Assembly (NCBI RefSeq): GCF_032854445.1
Contig: NC_088300.1
Coordinates: 71,212,984-71,276,983, forward strand
DNA from: Liolophura sinensis
Lineage: Eukaryota > Mollusca > Polyplacophora > Chitonida > Chitonidae
DNA: 64,000 bases
Reading direction: 5' to 3'
The notes beneath the pieces were generated by a model. The model searched no databases and was not told where the DNA came from. It worked only from the letters and a program-made list of their open reading frames with translations. Below, one piece after another: positions 42,918 through 55,509 of the stretch (position 1 is its first letter; each line of letters opens with the position of its first letter). The position numbers and the translations under genes were made by a program.

Positions 42918-43654
42918 ACTGGCAGTGGAAATCACTGGTTGTCGCTGGTGAATCTCACCAGCATGCATTGTCTCGGATCGTCTAATGGATTAATCGTATA
43001 CAGAACGTGCCTTCCATTGGTGATGTATGGCCTTTCCACATTATATTTAAAAATCATTTGTAAGTCATTTGCTGTCACACTGTCGTCGCCGCTCTGGGCC
43101 CCGTTTTACACCGTAAGCGTCATATCCGACATTCGTATGCCACTTGTAAACCGTAAAGGGGCGTCGGAAATCAATAATCGAACCCACTCTACTCCTGGCG
43201 CGTTAACCATTGTGACATATCTTTTCACCGCATGTTGTCAGGGAAGTTATACCTGGCGCCATTTTGCGACTGCTTCATAGAACGGGCCGTTGTTTTACTC
43301 CCCATATTTGTGCTCTTCCATTGTATGCCTACATCAACTGGGATTCTGGTGGGATCTGGCCACTAAATATTGTTTTGGTGGTATTGTCCGTTATATATGA
43401 CGACATAACATTTTGCATAATTCTAGACCAGTGACGTCTGATCTCTGATCACTGGTGACGTATGAGCTGCTGCTATGTAAGCATTAAGTTCAACAGTTAG
43501 AAGAAAACTCTGAACCGAGATAAATTGACAAGAGGTCCAAATATCATCGGTTAAGTGTGACCATTTGCCAACTATCAAACTGTCGTCTCTGCTCTAGTTT
43601 TGCTCCCTATGCTGGAGTCGTTTTAAATATGTGTTTAGGGCTATATCCTTGACA

Positions 43655-43826
43655 CAGTAGTTTTGAATAAATAACTTGTGACGTAGATTTATACAAACAA
43701 ATCTTACAATGCGAGATATGTACACGCCATTGGCAGGATACAGTAGTTTTGAATAAATAACTTGTGACGTAGATTTATACAAACAAATCTTACAATGCGA
43801 GATATGTACACGCCATTGGCAGGATA
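43655..43826 (+). repeat. perfect 86-bp tandem duplication
   Basis: The unit starting CAGTAGTTTTGAATAAATAA occurs at 43655 and again at 43741 with no differences. The matching place in copy B (about 49786-49871) has it once. Confidence 0.92.
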
Positions 43827-45149
43827 ACAATAATTAAGGATAAGCTTTCTTGAAGAGAGTGGATACAAGTTTGGTGGTACAACTTCTTAACCCAGGTACA
43901 AATGGAGCTTTTTTATGACGACATGTGTATTTCAGGAATGAGGTAAAGTTTATGGCAATGAATGAAATCAGTATTTAAAATCGTGCTAGTATATAAACTG
44001 TCGATAATCAAAGCCTGTATCTCAGTTGCGCTTTGATTGCAGCTGTTCATATATCCAACGTGGCGATCCAATTCAACATGATGAATATTGCCTCTAGACT
44101 TGGGTTAAGAGGAAATAAACAATCACAAAGCAGAGTGCCACAGATTCTGGACGCTCTGTCCATGTTTACTCACAAGAGAATCATATTCACTGTAAAACTT
44201 AAGACACTTAGAGAGAAGGTATTTGATGGAATAACCTTGATACACCAGTTTTTGCAGTAATGACTTGTGACGTTGATTGAAATCGTTACATAAGACATAT
44301 GTTCTAATAATTGCCACAAAGCTAGATATGTACACGCCATATACAAGACTCTTCTGTATATTACTGTCCAAGTAAGGTTTAATACGTGGAACTGGGGTGT
44401 TGTCTACAGAAAAAAACTGAAGCAATATCTAGGACAAATATTTAGTATTTTGGCCAATGGGAGCAGTATTTAGAACAGGGATTTGGTCTTTGCGACAAAA
44501 GAAGCAGCATTTGGGACACAGATTTGTTAAATGGGAAAACAGAAGCAGAATTTTGTACACGGGTGTGGTTTGTAGAACAATGAAACAGGGATGTGGTCTA
44601 CAGGAAGAAAACAGAACCAACACTGAATTCATTTGTTTTTCACCCATAAACCTGAGATCAGATAGATGTAGTTTAAAATTTATTAGGCTTAAAAAATGTG
44701 TATATGAAATTAATCTCTAGGTTTTCTCAACACATGATATGCTGTCACACAACATGAAATTTTATGACTCACAGTGAGAACTTATGTCCATCCCGCCTCT
44801 TTTTTGTGATAAATGCCTTCCATGGCGTAGGGCATGCGCTTCTGTGACGAATCCTGATTAATCTGTATGGTCTGTCATATAAAATGTTGGGGTTCTTTTA
44901 AATCTAGTTCTGTAAATCTATTACTTTATTTGTGCAACCCGTTTTATCAATAACTTTATTGTATATTTATAATTTGCTACAATTATGATTAATTCTCATT
45001 ATCATCTTAGTGCTATGAGTGGATCATTAGGCTGTGTGGATTTACGTTAATTACATTAAACCTATTACATTGTCCCCGAGCAATGCATTACGGGATTGTT
45101 TACTGTGGTGTAAGAGTTATGTCAGAGAACCGAGGGAATCCTTACACGC

Positions 45150-45245
45150 CTTGTCCATCACTGAGTTTGCTCACGCACTTCGTGTCCTAGTGATTGAAAG
45201 GCAAGCGCCACTAACCACTAGAGTACGCCCCCCTCCTCAATTTTT
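45150..45245 (-). mobile_element. tRNA-like SINE head, second type
   Basis: In reverse it reads CGTACTCTAGTGGTTAGTGG, CTTGCCTTTCAATCACTAGG and ACACGAAGTGCGTGAGCAAA, which resembles tRNA A- and B-box arrangement. The same head is at 52598-52675. Confidence 0.5.
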
Positions 45246-45959
45246 CTAGGCAATTCAAGATGCCAAATTCCTGGCACGTGATGTGAATGTACATGCAGGT
45301 GTACATCCGGCTTGTATTCTGGTCAGGTCTCTTATCTGGACCAATATTTGTACAAAGACCAAAACTGTTTTCTTTCTCGCAGACTGTCCAACAAGAGGGA
45401 TAATTTTGACATTGTAAATTATCCTTACTTGGAGGGCAGTGTACCCGAGGGGTCCTGCATATGACATGTACATGTCTCGCCTTGTAGCATCTGTGTGTTG
45501 TGTGACGATTTCAGTCAACATCAGAAGATATTCGTCCAAAAACTAGTGTGTCAAGGTTATTCCTCAAATTTTACTATGAGTATAATTCTTTTGTAAGCAA
45601 AAATGTGTCTCTGACGCTCTGCTCCCTGACTGAGTCCAATCCCACGTTCCCCGGGGCTAGAGGCTGTATATTCATCGTGTTCACAGATTGCAACGTTGGA
45701 CATATGAACAATTGCAATCAACGCGCAACTGGGATACATATTTAGTTGCCGACAACTTACATTCTAGCAAGGCACACGATTTCACTCAGTCGCCTAGAAC
45801 ATACTTGCGTCTTTCCAACATCACTGAAAACTGCTGACTGTTACTCTTTGCATGATTCTGTCAATTGTTTTCGGTCATAATACACAATAGTATCTCCCTG
45901 TGATAGAATAACCCAAATGCTGGAATTGAAAAAAAATCTTGTTAGGTATCCGACAAGCC

Positions 45960-46865
45960 TCCTTATTTAAGACAGTTGCTAACGCGACAGATGAATTCGA
46001 ACCTGGTACCTCATTGGTCAAGGGCTAGTAGCGTGTAATGCCTCGAGTAAAGCAATCAAGGAGATACATTCAAATACAGTCAGATATATACATAAGTAAT
46101 GAAGAAGTATTCCGTCTATGTCTTCTTTTCCACATGAGACATTTACACTTTGAGGGGAAATACTCTTTGGTTGTCCTGCAGGTATTATTATAACAAGATA
46201 CAAAACATTACAAGAAATGTCTGATTCGTGTATCTCCTGTATTTTGAACTTTTGAACCGTGGTCTTACACTCATTCAGTTACAAACCCCCGGTGTGTCTT
46301 CATTAGCTAATCTATACTCTCTGTTCTTCACTTTTCCACCTTCACTAACGTATAGAAATATTAATACTTCAAAACAATGTTTACTTCACAAAATATCTAT
46401 ATTCAGGTTTATTTCCTTGATTTATTTCTTAACCAAGCGAACTAAAACTGAAGAATGTTTCATTAACTTCAGATGTTCAAATCCAGATAAGAACAACCTT
46501 TGCATATTTGTGACAAAGCTTCCTTCTTCAAAGCAACGCCTTCTTTTGGTCCCTTAATTGGAAATCTTTTCTTTGATACGGCTGATGCCACACAAAGAAA
46601 CCCAAGAAAAGTCTTGACAAAGGATCCACAGCATGCAATGTATTGATACGTGGCTAAATAGCTAATGTAAAGAATCGATACAAAGCATTACCAGAAATGT
46701 CTGATTCGTGTGTTTCGTGTATTTTGAACATTCATACTGCATGGCCGTCGTCTTACAGTCATTCGCTTACAAACCTCCAATGTGTCTTCATTAGCTAATC
46801 TATACTCTTTGTTCTTCACTTTCAGTGCAGTGAATTCCATCTTCACTAACGTATAGAACGAGAGT
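45960..46865. repeat. dispersed repeat, second copy with an internal partial third copy
   Basis: It matches 38130-39190. The block from about 46670 to 46860 repeats the part at 46190-46370, so the element was partly duplicated again here. Confidence 0.7.
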
Positions 46866-47195
46866 CAACTTAAAGTTGAGTGAACAAGTTGAGACGTGTT
46901 GAGTACGCTGAACAGCCATGACAATAAGCGCAGCCGATAAACCAACGACACGATTCTTCACGCTGCTCGCCATTGTGTCTCATGGAAAATATTGGAGGGA
47001 AAATATGGAGATTTCCTTCCAATTTATGGAAAAAAACACAGCTCAACACCGTTCAACTCACGTTATCAGTGTTGGACGAAATTTGATTTGTAGTGTGCAC
47101 GGGACACTCAACTTACCCCAACAGCATTCAACTTGCTGTTGACTGTTGTTGAGTCAACAAAAGTTGAATGATATTGGATAGTATGGGCAGGGTTT
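46863..47195. mobile_element. possible CAACTT-rich MITE beside the truncated GPCR
   Basis: The ends contain TCAACTTAAAGTTGAGTGAA and, inverted, TCAACTTTTGTTGACTCAAC, and the interior repeats CTCAAC/GTTGAG. It directly abuts the breakpoint of GPCR copy 2. Termini and target duplication could not be fixed. Confidence 0.35.
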
Positions 47196-47765
47196 TAGAA
47201 TGCTATAATATCCACAATTTCTGTCCGGAGATTCGAACCCGAAATTCCCTATAGTTTTGTCAAAAAATGACGGCGATATTAACAGGAAGGGCACGAGGAA
47301 ATCACAGGTACACGTTATTGCCACAGCCCCATTTCCGCTTATTTGGTGGTATTTGCTCTTCAGAACAACAGCAATATACCTGTTGATGGCAATAGCACCT
47401 GTACTCAGCACTGACGACCCCAGAAGCCAGTTCGTGATGAAGCCAATGGCCCAGCAGGCATCTGAGGCTGGCGGATGTCCGGTGAAGTATGTATAGATGT
47501 GAACAGGAACGGGTATACTGAGAAACAAGAAGTAGCAAACACTCAGACTTAAGACGAGGAAATTGGGAGCGCTTCTTAGCTCTTTCTTCATGATGACTGA
47601 AGCAATGACTAGAAGATTTCCAGGAATCCCGACAAGCATTATAACACAACTCAAACCAACCATAACTGCGAACACCATGTCTCCTTCAGTCAGAACTTCT
47701 GTTAAATTAAAACCAGTATTGTTGTTTTCAGGACCACTGAGGACTTCAAAAGCCAGGTTTTCCAT
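47154..47765 (-). pseudogene. truncated GPCR (copy 2)
   Basis: The first ~185 residues are nearly identical to copy 1 (about ten differences, among them S3 to N, N10 to S and R161 to L), including Tyr at 2.50 and NRY. It then runs at about 47205 into unrelated sequence, adding 18 residues before a stop. TM5-TM7 are lost, so it cannot be a working receptor. The loss coincides with the edge of the segmental duplication or of an inserted MITE. Confidence 0.85.
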
Positions 47766-47821
47766 GTTTGTTGTGATCGAGTGCTACACTGTACATCCCT
47801 TAATCACCATTATGCATCTCT

Positions 47822-47830
47822 CTTTTATAG
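47822..47830 (-). promoter_or_regulatory. TATA box of GPCR copy 2
   Basis: CTATAAAAG lies at the same distance upstream of the ATG as in copy 1. The flanking 60 bp differ at only a few positions. Confidence 0.5.
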
Positions 47831-48194
47831 ACTGGCAGTGGAAATCACTGGTTGTCGCTGGTGCATCTCGCTAGCATGCATTGTCTCGGATCGTCTAATG
47901 GATTAATGCTATACATGGCGTGCTTTCCACGTGTGACAACGTAACCGTATGGCCTTTCCACATTATATTTAAAAAAAATCATATGTAAGTACAGTTTGAT
48001 TCAGATGACGATCGAGGACATTGTCATAAATTTAATATATCCTCAGTTATTATAATTATTCCTCTCAAATATTACTTAATCATTCCGAAATGAATTTACA
48101 GTTGGATTATCCATAATAGCACATTCTAAGTTTACAATATTATAAGGTAGTGAATATGTGTCCCCCTACTGAGGCTCTATCTTTTTGATATTTC

Positions 48195-48470
48195 AGTAAC
48201 GTCAGAGTTAATGTTTCAAGGGGATAACTCGTATCTACAGTCTATGAGCAGGTATGTACTATGACGCATACTTTCTGCATGTTGGATGCTGTAATAGTTA
48301 CAGTCCTTGGCTGAGGCGCTATTTTTTTTCTGTATTTCTGTAACGTCAGAGTTAATATTTCAGTGGGGATGCTGTAATAGTTACAGTCCTTGCCGAGGTG
48401 CTATTTTTTCTGTTTTTCTGTAACGTCAGAGTTAATATTTCAATGGGGATGCTGTAATAGTTAGAATATT
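48195..48470 (+). repeat. 80-83-bp tandem repeat, about 2.5 copies
   Basis: GGATGCTGTAATAGTTA recurs at 48284, 48367 and 48447, and TAACGTCAGAGTTAAT recurs before each of the later copies. Confidence 0.9.
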
Positions 48471-48704
48471 GTAATACTATCAACCCTCTACACCAAAACA
48501 ACGTGGCATTGTACCGGGCATTTTTAAACGCTAGGTCAGAAATGCGGATAAATGCCCAGTGGGTAGTCCAGCCTGAAAGAAACATACATAAAAATAGCCA
48601 TATATACATCAATTAATTTCCAGTGATGCATGACAGTTAAAACAGTCAATATTCCAAGCATGGTCTCTAAACCAAATTACGAAATTGTAGTGCGTGAATA
48701 ATTT

Positions 48705-48812
48705 CCAGGTTGGTTACAGATATCACAGTCGCGCTTTGTTCCAGGTTGGTTACAGATATCACAGTCGCGCTTTGTTCCAGGTTGGTTACAGATATCACAG
48801 TCGCGCTTTGTT
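48705..48812 (+). repeat. 36-bp tandem repeat, exactly 3 copies
   Basis: CCAGGTTGGTTACAGATATC followed by ACAGTCGCGCTTTGTT occurs at 48705, 48741 and 48777. The first and second units look identical and the third nearly so. Confidence 0.93.
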
Positions 48813-50459
48813 TGCAATTTTCATAAAGGCAACATGTTGATGTAATAAACACGAATGGCTATACAGCCCTGAGCCACGGTTTGGTCGAAATTAGATATAA
48901 CTATGACGACTATGAAACAAATGACCGGAGACCCTATAATACACCCAGTCCATATTCGCCAACAATAGTGCCAGGTCCCTGGACTTTGTTTTCATTTTAT
49001 CGTTTTTTTTTGCATGTTACGACAACAAAGTATAATAAGTAATTCTAGACCAGTGACTTTAATAAATTGCTTTTTACATCACTGCATCTATTGACATATT
49101 TCTGCTTAAGATATGGGGTTTGAGGCGTCCAAGTGGCTAATATTTAAGAATTTACATGAACAAATGGAATATTAAAGTCCTAACCCAGGTAAATTGAATA
49201 GAGGCTGGATTTCACCCGTGCGGTTACGTGTAACCATTTACTATTGCTTTGGGACCTGTTCTACACTCCAAGCATCGTGTCCGACATTCGTATGCCACTC
49301 GTAAACCGTAAAGGGGCGTCGGAAATCAATATTCGGACCTAACATTATGCTAAGTACATTTACCATTGTGAAATATCTATTCACTGCATGTTGCCACGAA
49401 AATATTTTGCGACTGCAACGGGCCGTTGTTTTACTCTCCATATATGTGCTCTTCCATTGTATGCCTACATCAACTGAGATTCTGGTGGGATCTGGCCTCT
49501 AAATATTGTTTTGGTGGTATTGTCCGTTATATATGACGACAACACAACATTCTGCATAATTCTATACCAATGACGTCTGATCACTGGTGACGTATGAGCT
49601 GCTGCTATGTAAGTATTAAGTTCAACAGTTAGAAGAAAACTCTGAACCGAGATAAATTGACAAGAGGTCCAAATATCACCGGTTAAGTGTGACCATTTGC
49701 CAACTATCAAAGTGTCGTCTCTGCTCTAGTTTTACCCCCTGTGCTGGAATCATTTTAAATATGTGTTTAGGGCTATATCCTTGACACAGTAGTTTTGAAT
49801 AAATAACTTGTGACGTAGATTTATACAAACAAATCTTACAATGCGAGATATGTACACGCCATTGGCAGGATAACAATAATTAAGGATAAGCTTTCTTGAA
49901 GAGAGTAGATAAAAGTTTGGTGGTACAACTTTTAACCCAACAACAAATGGAGCTTTGATTGCAGCTGTTTATATATCCAACGTGGCGATCCAACTCTACA
50001 TGATGAATATATAGTCTCTAAACCCGGGTTAAAAGGAAATAAACACAACCACAAAGCAGAGTGCCACAGATTGTGGACGCTCTGTCAGTTTTTTCTTACA
50101 AGAGAATTATATTCACTGTAAAACTTAGCAAACTTAGTGTGAAGACGTTTGATGGAATAAACTTGACCAACCAGTTTTTGCAGTAATAACTTGTGACGTT
50201 GGCACAATTCGTACCCATCGGACTGCCTATACACTGTTAATATGTGGGTTCCCCAACTTTCCCGTAGATGTTATTAATGAGAAATTCAAGCAACTCAATG
50301 AAAAACGAAACATCTCATGAACTGAAGATGTCTTTGTTGCCTGAAATAATTAGTGATGAAATTCTATGAATTAAATCCTTGTGAACTAAATCCTTGTGAG
50401 GAATAGTAGTATAAACAGTAGTAAGAGTACCTCGCAGTACGTGGCGCTGGGGTGGGCTC

Positions 50460-51525
50460 TGGAGAAGGATGCGTGGAAGAGCACTTAGGACAAAGATGTA
50501 GTGTCCTGGACAATGGAAGCAACATTTGGGACAGGAATTTGGTCTGTGGGAAAATGGAATCAGCTTGTGGGTCAGAGATGTCTCTGGTCTGTAGGACAAT
50601 GGAAGCAACATTTGGGACAGGGATTTGGTCTATGGGAAAATGGAATCAGCTTGTGGGTCAGAGAATTCTCTGGTCTGTAGGACAATGGAAGCAACATTTG
50701 GGACAGGAATTTGGTCTATGGGAAAATGGAATCAGCTTGTGGGTCAGAGATTTCTCTGGTCTGTAGGACAATGGAAGCAACATTTGGGACAGGGATTTGG
50801 TCTGTGGGAAAATGGAATCAGCTTGTGGGTCAGAGATTTCTCTGGTCTGTAGGACAATGGAAGCAACATTTGGGACAGGAATTTGGTCTATGGGAAAATG
50901 GAATCAGCTTGTGGGTCAGAGATTTCTCTGGTCTGTAGGACAATGGAAGCAACATTTGGGACAGGGATTTGGTCTATGGGAAAATGGAATCAGCTTGTGG
51001 GTCAGAGAATTCTCTGGTCTGTAGGACAATGGAAGCAACATTTGGGACAGGGATTTGGTCTGTGGGAAAATAGAATCAGCTTGTGGGTCAGAGATTTCTC
51101 TGGTCTGTAGGACAATGGAAGCAACATTTGGGACAGGGATTTGGTCTGTGGGATAATAGAAGCAGCATTTGGGACAGGGATTTATCTGGTATGTGGAACA
51201 ATAGAAGTAACATTTGGAATAGAGATTTCTCTGGTCTGTAGGATAACAGAAACAACATTTTTTTATAAGGATTTGGTACGTGAGACAGTAAAAGCAGCGT
51301 TTTGGACAGGGATTTATCTGGTTTGGGACAACAGAAGTAGCATTTGGGACAGACATTTGGTGCGTAGGACAATATAAGCAGCATTTGGGAAAGGGTTTTG
51401 GTCTGTGGGACAATACAAGCAGCATTTGGTACACGGGTGGGGTCTCTAGGACAACGGAAGCAACACGTGATAGGACATGGATTTGGTCTATAGGAGAAAA
51501 ACGGAACCAACACTGAACTAATTTG
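50460..51525 (+). repeat. 86-bp satellite built from two ~43-bp halves
   Basis: Regular 86-bp units (for example starts near 50625, 50711, 50797, 50883) alternate a GGACAATGGAAGCAACATTTG half and a GGGAAAATGGAATCAGCTTG half. From about 51140 the array decays into irregular ~43-bp monomers. Overlapping 75-codon frames and a 172-codon antisense frame arise from the repeat and are not genes. The homologous place in copy A (44440-44640) has only about four loose monomers. Confidence 0.93.
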
Positions 51526-52277
51526 TTTTTTTTATTTATAAACCTGAATTCAGAAGGATGTGGTGTAAATTCTTTTATGTTTAAAATGAGTAAATAAAAT
51601 TAATCTCGAGGTCTTGTATGAAAATAAGCAAAATTAAACTCAACACGATATGCTGTCACACAACATGGAATTTTATGACTCACAGTAAGAACTTATGTCC
51701 ATCCCGCCTCTTCTTTGTGATAAATGCCTTCCATGGCGTAGGAAATACGCTTCTGTGACGAATCTTGATCAATCTGTATGGTCTGTCATCGATAATGTTG
51801 GGGTTCCTTTAAATCTAGTTCTGAACTCCATTAGTATCTTTGTGCAATCCATTTCTTTGTGCATATTTATAATTTGTCACAATTATGATTAATTCACGTT
51901 ATCATCTCAGTGCTGTGAGTGGACCATTAGCCTGTGTGCATCTGTACAAGAGGCCGATTACATACTGACGTCGGCTTGTCCCCGAGCAATGCATCACGGG
52001 ATTGTTTACTGTGGTGTAAGAGTTACGTGAGAAGTTTACAATTACAACCGTCAGACCCAGTGACATAGCGAGGAAAAGGAAATGTGGGAGGTGGGGGGTG
52101 GTGGGTGGTGGTGGTATTGAAACACTTTGAATAGTAGATGAATAGCATTAAAGTTAGCAACTTTGTCCAGGACTTTGTTCGAGTCGAACTTGAACTCACA
52201 GAAACCGCATTTGCGAGAGGCTCATTGCACCTCACTGGCACACTAACTATAGAGAAGTAGAATATAGGACTATAGAA

Positions 52278-52440
52278 AGTATATTTATTTATTCATCAAC
52301 AAATTTATATTTGTTGTTTATCGCCATATTCAAGAATTTTTCACATACGGTGACGGTCGAACATTCTTTTGGCTCCATTGGGTAAACCATGGACCTTTGG
52401 GAAGTTACTGACAAACTTTTCTACGTGACGAACAGATAAG
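52278..52440 (-). mobile_element. SINE fragment, minus orientation
   Basis: The AATAAATAAATA end and a decayed core (GTGAAAAATTCTTGAATATG in reverse) are visible. A separate B-box-like piece (GTGAGTTCAAGTTC in reverse) lies at about 52185-52200. Confidence 0.55.
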
Positions 52441-52597
52441 CCGCCATATGTTGGTGGAGGACAAGTCGTCTTCAACTAACGTTAGATTGTGCGAGCGGCG
52501 ACGCGAGCGGACCCACGAGCTTCGCCGATTGATAAGGCGCTACAGGCAGTGCGCTACAGGCAGTGAAAGCCAGGAGAATCCATAAATGCCATGTCCA

Positions 52598-52675
52598 ACG
52601 CTGGGTTTGATCCCGCACTTCGTGTCCTAACGATTGAAAGGCAGGTACCTCTAACCACCAGACCATGACTCCCCC
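52598..52675 (-). mobile_element. tRNA-like SINE head, second type
   Basis: In reverse it reads ATGGTCTGGTGGTTAGAGGT then CGGGATCAAACCC, good matches to pol III A- and B-boxes. Not a tRNA gene: acceptor stem pairing is absent. A C-run (52672-52690) follows. Confidence 0.55.
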
Positions 52676-54854
52676 CCCCCCCCCCCCCCATTTAGTTTAG
52701 GCAACACAAGATGCCAAATTCCAGGCAAGTGATGCGCATGTATGTGCACCCTCGGATTGTACTGTGGTTAGGGGGGTCAGTTTCATTAAGCATCCTTAGT
52801 GTTTAGTAGCCCTTAGCTGAGTTCAGTTTATATATCTACATCATAGGTTGCCATGGTAATTAAAGGTTTACTTATATTTGTTCAACAACCAAAACGGTTT
52901 ATTCTCTCACAGAATTTACGATAACAGGGATAATTTTCATTTTGACATTGTAAATTATCCTTGCTTGGACAGCAATATACCGAAGGGTTCTGCATATAGT
53001 GTGTACATATCTCGCCTTGTAGCATTTGTGAGATCCTGTGTGTCGTGTGACGATTTCAATGAAAGTGTCACGGTTATTCCATCAAACACCCTCAATGAAC
53101 GTTTCTCAAGATTTGCAATGAGTACAATTCTCTTGTAAGTAAATATGGACAGTGTCCAGAATCTCAGGCGCTCTGCTTCATGATTTTGTCTAATTGCGCT
53201 TAACTCGGCTCTAGGGGCTTTGTATTCTTCGTGATCAATGAGATCGCCAGGCTGGATATACTGATTTGAATACTGATTTCACTCAGTCGCCTAAAACGTA
53301 CTTTGCGTCTTTCCAACATCATTGAAAACGGATGACTGCTTCTCTTTGCGTGATTCCGTTCTATTTTCGTACTTTATATACTTTCCCAATTCTTTGATGG
53401 TTTGTGTTATACGTCGTTTTGGGAAGTGACCTCGCATTTATTGACATGGGGCCTGCTTATTGGTTGACGGCTGGTATACGAATGTCTGTTTCGACGGATA
53501 TAGTATGCAGAAGTGATTTATCCATGGTGGACCCCGTTCAGACTTGTCCACAACTGGTACGAAATTCGTGTTTGTACATAAGCATTCTTTTGCCAAATTG
53601 AATTAACATTATTTTGAAGCTTGTATAAGGTTTCCTGTTTGTTATAATCTAAATGTGTATACAACCTGCCTGTTTGTGCCGGATATTAACATAAATATAA
53701 GTGACAGATACAAAAACAACCAAGCATACACAAAAATAAGGGACCCCCCCACCCTTGGTCCGATCTTTGTTTGTTTTCAAGATCGGCAACCAAGATACTG
53801 CTTTCAAAAACTGTGGTCGATGATGAAAGAACACGGGCCTTTGTCGATGCTAAGACAATATGTATTCAGAATGCACCAAACAATATCGTGCTTGTAAGGC
53901 ACCACTGACTGTAAATATAATATAAACTGAAAAATTCGATGACTGTCTCCTTTGCTGGATCACTGGTTTGGGCACTTATTCTTCCAAACGGCCGGGAACG
54001 TTTTGTGTGGGCCTTAAGAGTGGATTGCTGTTGGTTACTAATTGGTAACTAAAGTGCACTTAATAGCTCGGGATGTACAAGAAACCATCCAATATGTTTT
54101 ATGAGGAACCATTCCCGTGTTCGTAATTGTTCGTTGTTCAAGATTCATTAGCAGAGTGGCTTTTGGTTCTGATAGGAGATATTTAACTAGCAGTAGAGTA
54201 TACCATAGTTTCAATGACTGAATGAAAACATGCACTCTACTGTTAGGGATCGGAATAGTATCAGTCTAACAGGATTGTCTTACCGGCAAATCCTGCCTAA
54301 ATAGGATGTAAATCTCTACTACGGCGTCGAATGGGACACTTATGCGATGTTTCAATTAGGAGGTTGGTCCATGTTGAAGACAAAGCGATATTCTGAATAA
54401 TACTGATCTATATGTGGACTAGACATTATAATGTAATAGCACCACGATTCTATACAAAGATCATTCTCCTGAACTACAATGGTGAAAAGAACAAATCTTA
54501 ATAATTGATGACGCTTTCATATTACTTCAGCTATCCTAAAGTGCAAAAAGGATATGAAGCAAATAAGCTAATTTGAGAGTTTGTATAAAGTGGTTTTATG
54601 CTGATCCTGTTGCAGTCTAGTATGCACTGAGCTGATATGGTTCCAACTTCGACATGTTGTTATAGAGCATGTTGGACTGATTGTTCTTAAGTGTGGTTAG
54701 CAGTTTGCAACCCCAGGTCTGTCTTTTTTCTTGTTTATTGGGGTTTTTTGCAATTGTTTTGCTTATTTTGAGTACAAAATAGACCAAGTTATATAAAATT
54801 GCCAACACTTTTCAAACGAAGCCTACTTTTTACGAAAATACCTATTCAGGGTGG

Positions 54855-55111
54855 GCGGCCTATGTGGCTCAGTTGGTTAACGCTCTAGCGCAGCGTAAAG
54901 ACCCAGGAGCCTCTCACCAACGCGGTTGCTGTGAGTTCAAATCCAGCTCATGTTGGCTTCCTCTTCGGCCGTACGTGGGAAGGCCTGCCAACAGATTCCC
55001 CGGGCTCTGCGCTCTTTCCTCCCACCATAATGCTAGCTGCCGTCGTATAAGTGAAATATTCTTGAGTACGGCGTAAAACACTTATCAAATAAATAAGATA
55101 AGTAAATAAAC
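54855..55111 (+). mobile_element. full-length tRNA-derived SINE
   Basis: A-box (TGGCTCAGTTGGTTAACGCT), B-box (GTGAGTTCAAATCC) and core are clear, with a 20-30-bp deletion before the GGGCTCTGC block. Tail AAATAAATAAGATAAGTAAA. Confidence 0.87.
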
Positions 55112-55346
55112 CTTTCAGGTTTGGGGGGTTGATTTTTTTCTCAGCTCAGCAAACTAAAACTGAATGTCTATAAGATTTAACATCCGACGTTCAAACCCAG
55201 ATATTAGAACGACATTTGCTTCAGGAAAATAACATGTCTTCAAAGGCTCGCATAAACCATATATTTTGCCAACTATTCTTTTATGCTATACTCATTTTTG
55301 TAACAGTATTGTACAATACTCGGACGAGTTCATGAAAGCTGAGACT

Positions 55347-55349
<3 letters not shown>

Positions 55350-55430
<81 letters not shown>
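55350..55430. repeat. (TA)n microsatellite, about 40 units
   Basis: An uninterrupted TA run of about 80 bp. It is palindromic and likely to extrude and vary in length. Confidence 0.97.
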
Positions 55431-55433
<3 letters not shown>

Positions 55434-55509
55434 TTTGATAAGTATGACGTAAGACACGTAATAAATTGAATTAGAATAATGATTCATTTTGTATCCATGG
55501 GATTTTTAG

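Larger units (their letters stand above)
42318..45860. repeat. segmental duplication, copy A
   Basis: Collinear blocks match copy B: GPCR 5' half and promoter (to about 42990) with 47215-47905; 43095-43640 with 49250-49770; 43640-43900 with 49755-49960; 44025-44270 with 49950-50200; 44390-44650 with 50440-51560; 44735-45130 with 51640-52030; 45245-45620 with 52695-53140; 45650-45850 with 53200-53335. Copy A is shorter because copy B has extra sequence at 47.99-49.24 kb and a satellite. Confidence 0.82.
47215..53335. repeat. segmental duplication, copy B
   Basis: This is the partner of 42318-45860. It contains extra sequence at 47990-49240 and 52040-52590, and the expanded 86-bp satellite. 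Confidence 0.8.

Noticed and set aside
50452-51513. Series of overlapping 75-172-codon ORFs
   Set aside because: Periodic copies at 86-bp spacing in both strands; repeat artefacts.
55266-55469. ORF with a long Tyr-Ile run
   Set aside because: Translation of the (TA)n microsatellite.
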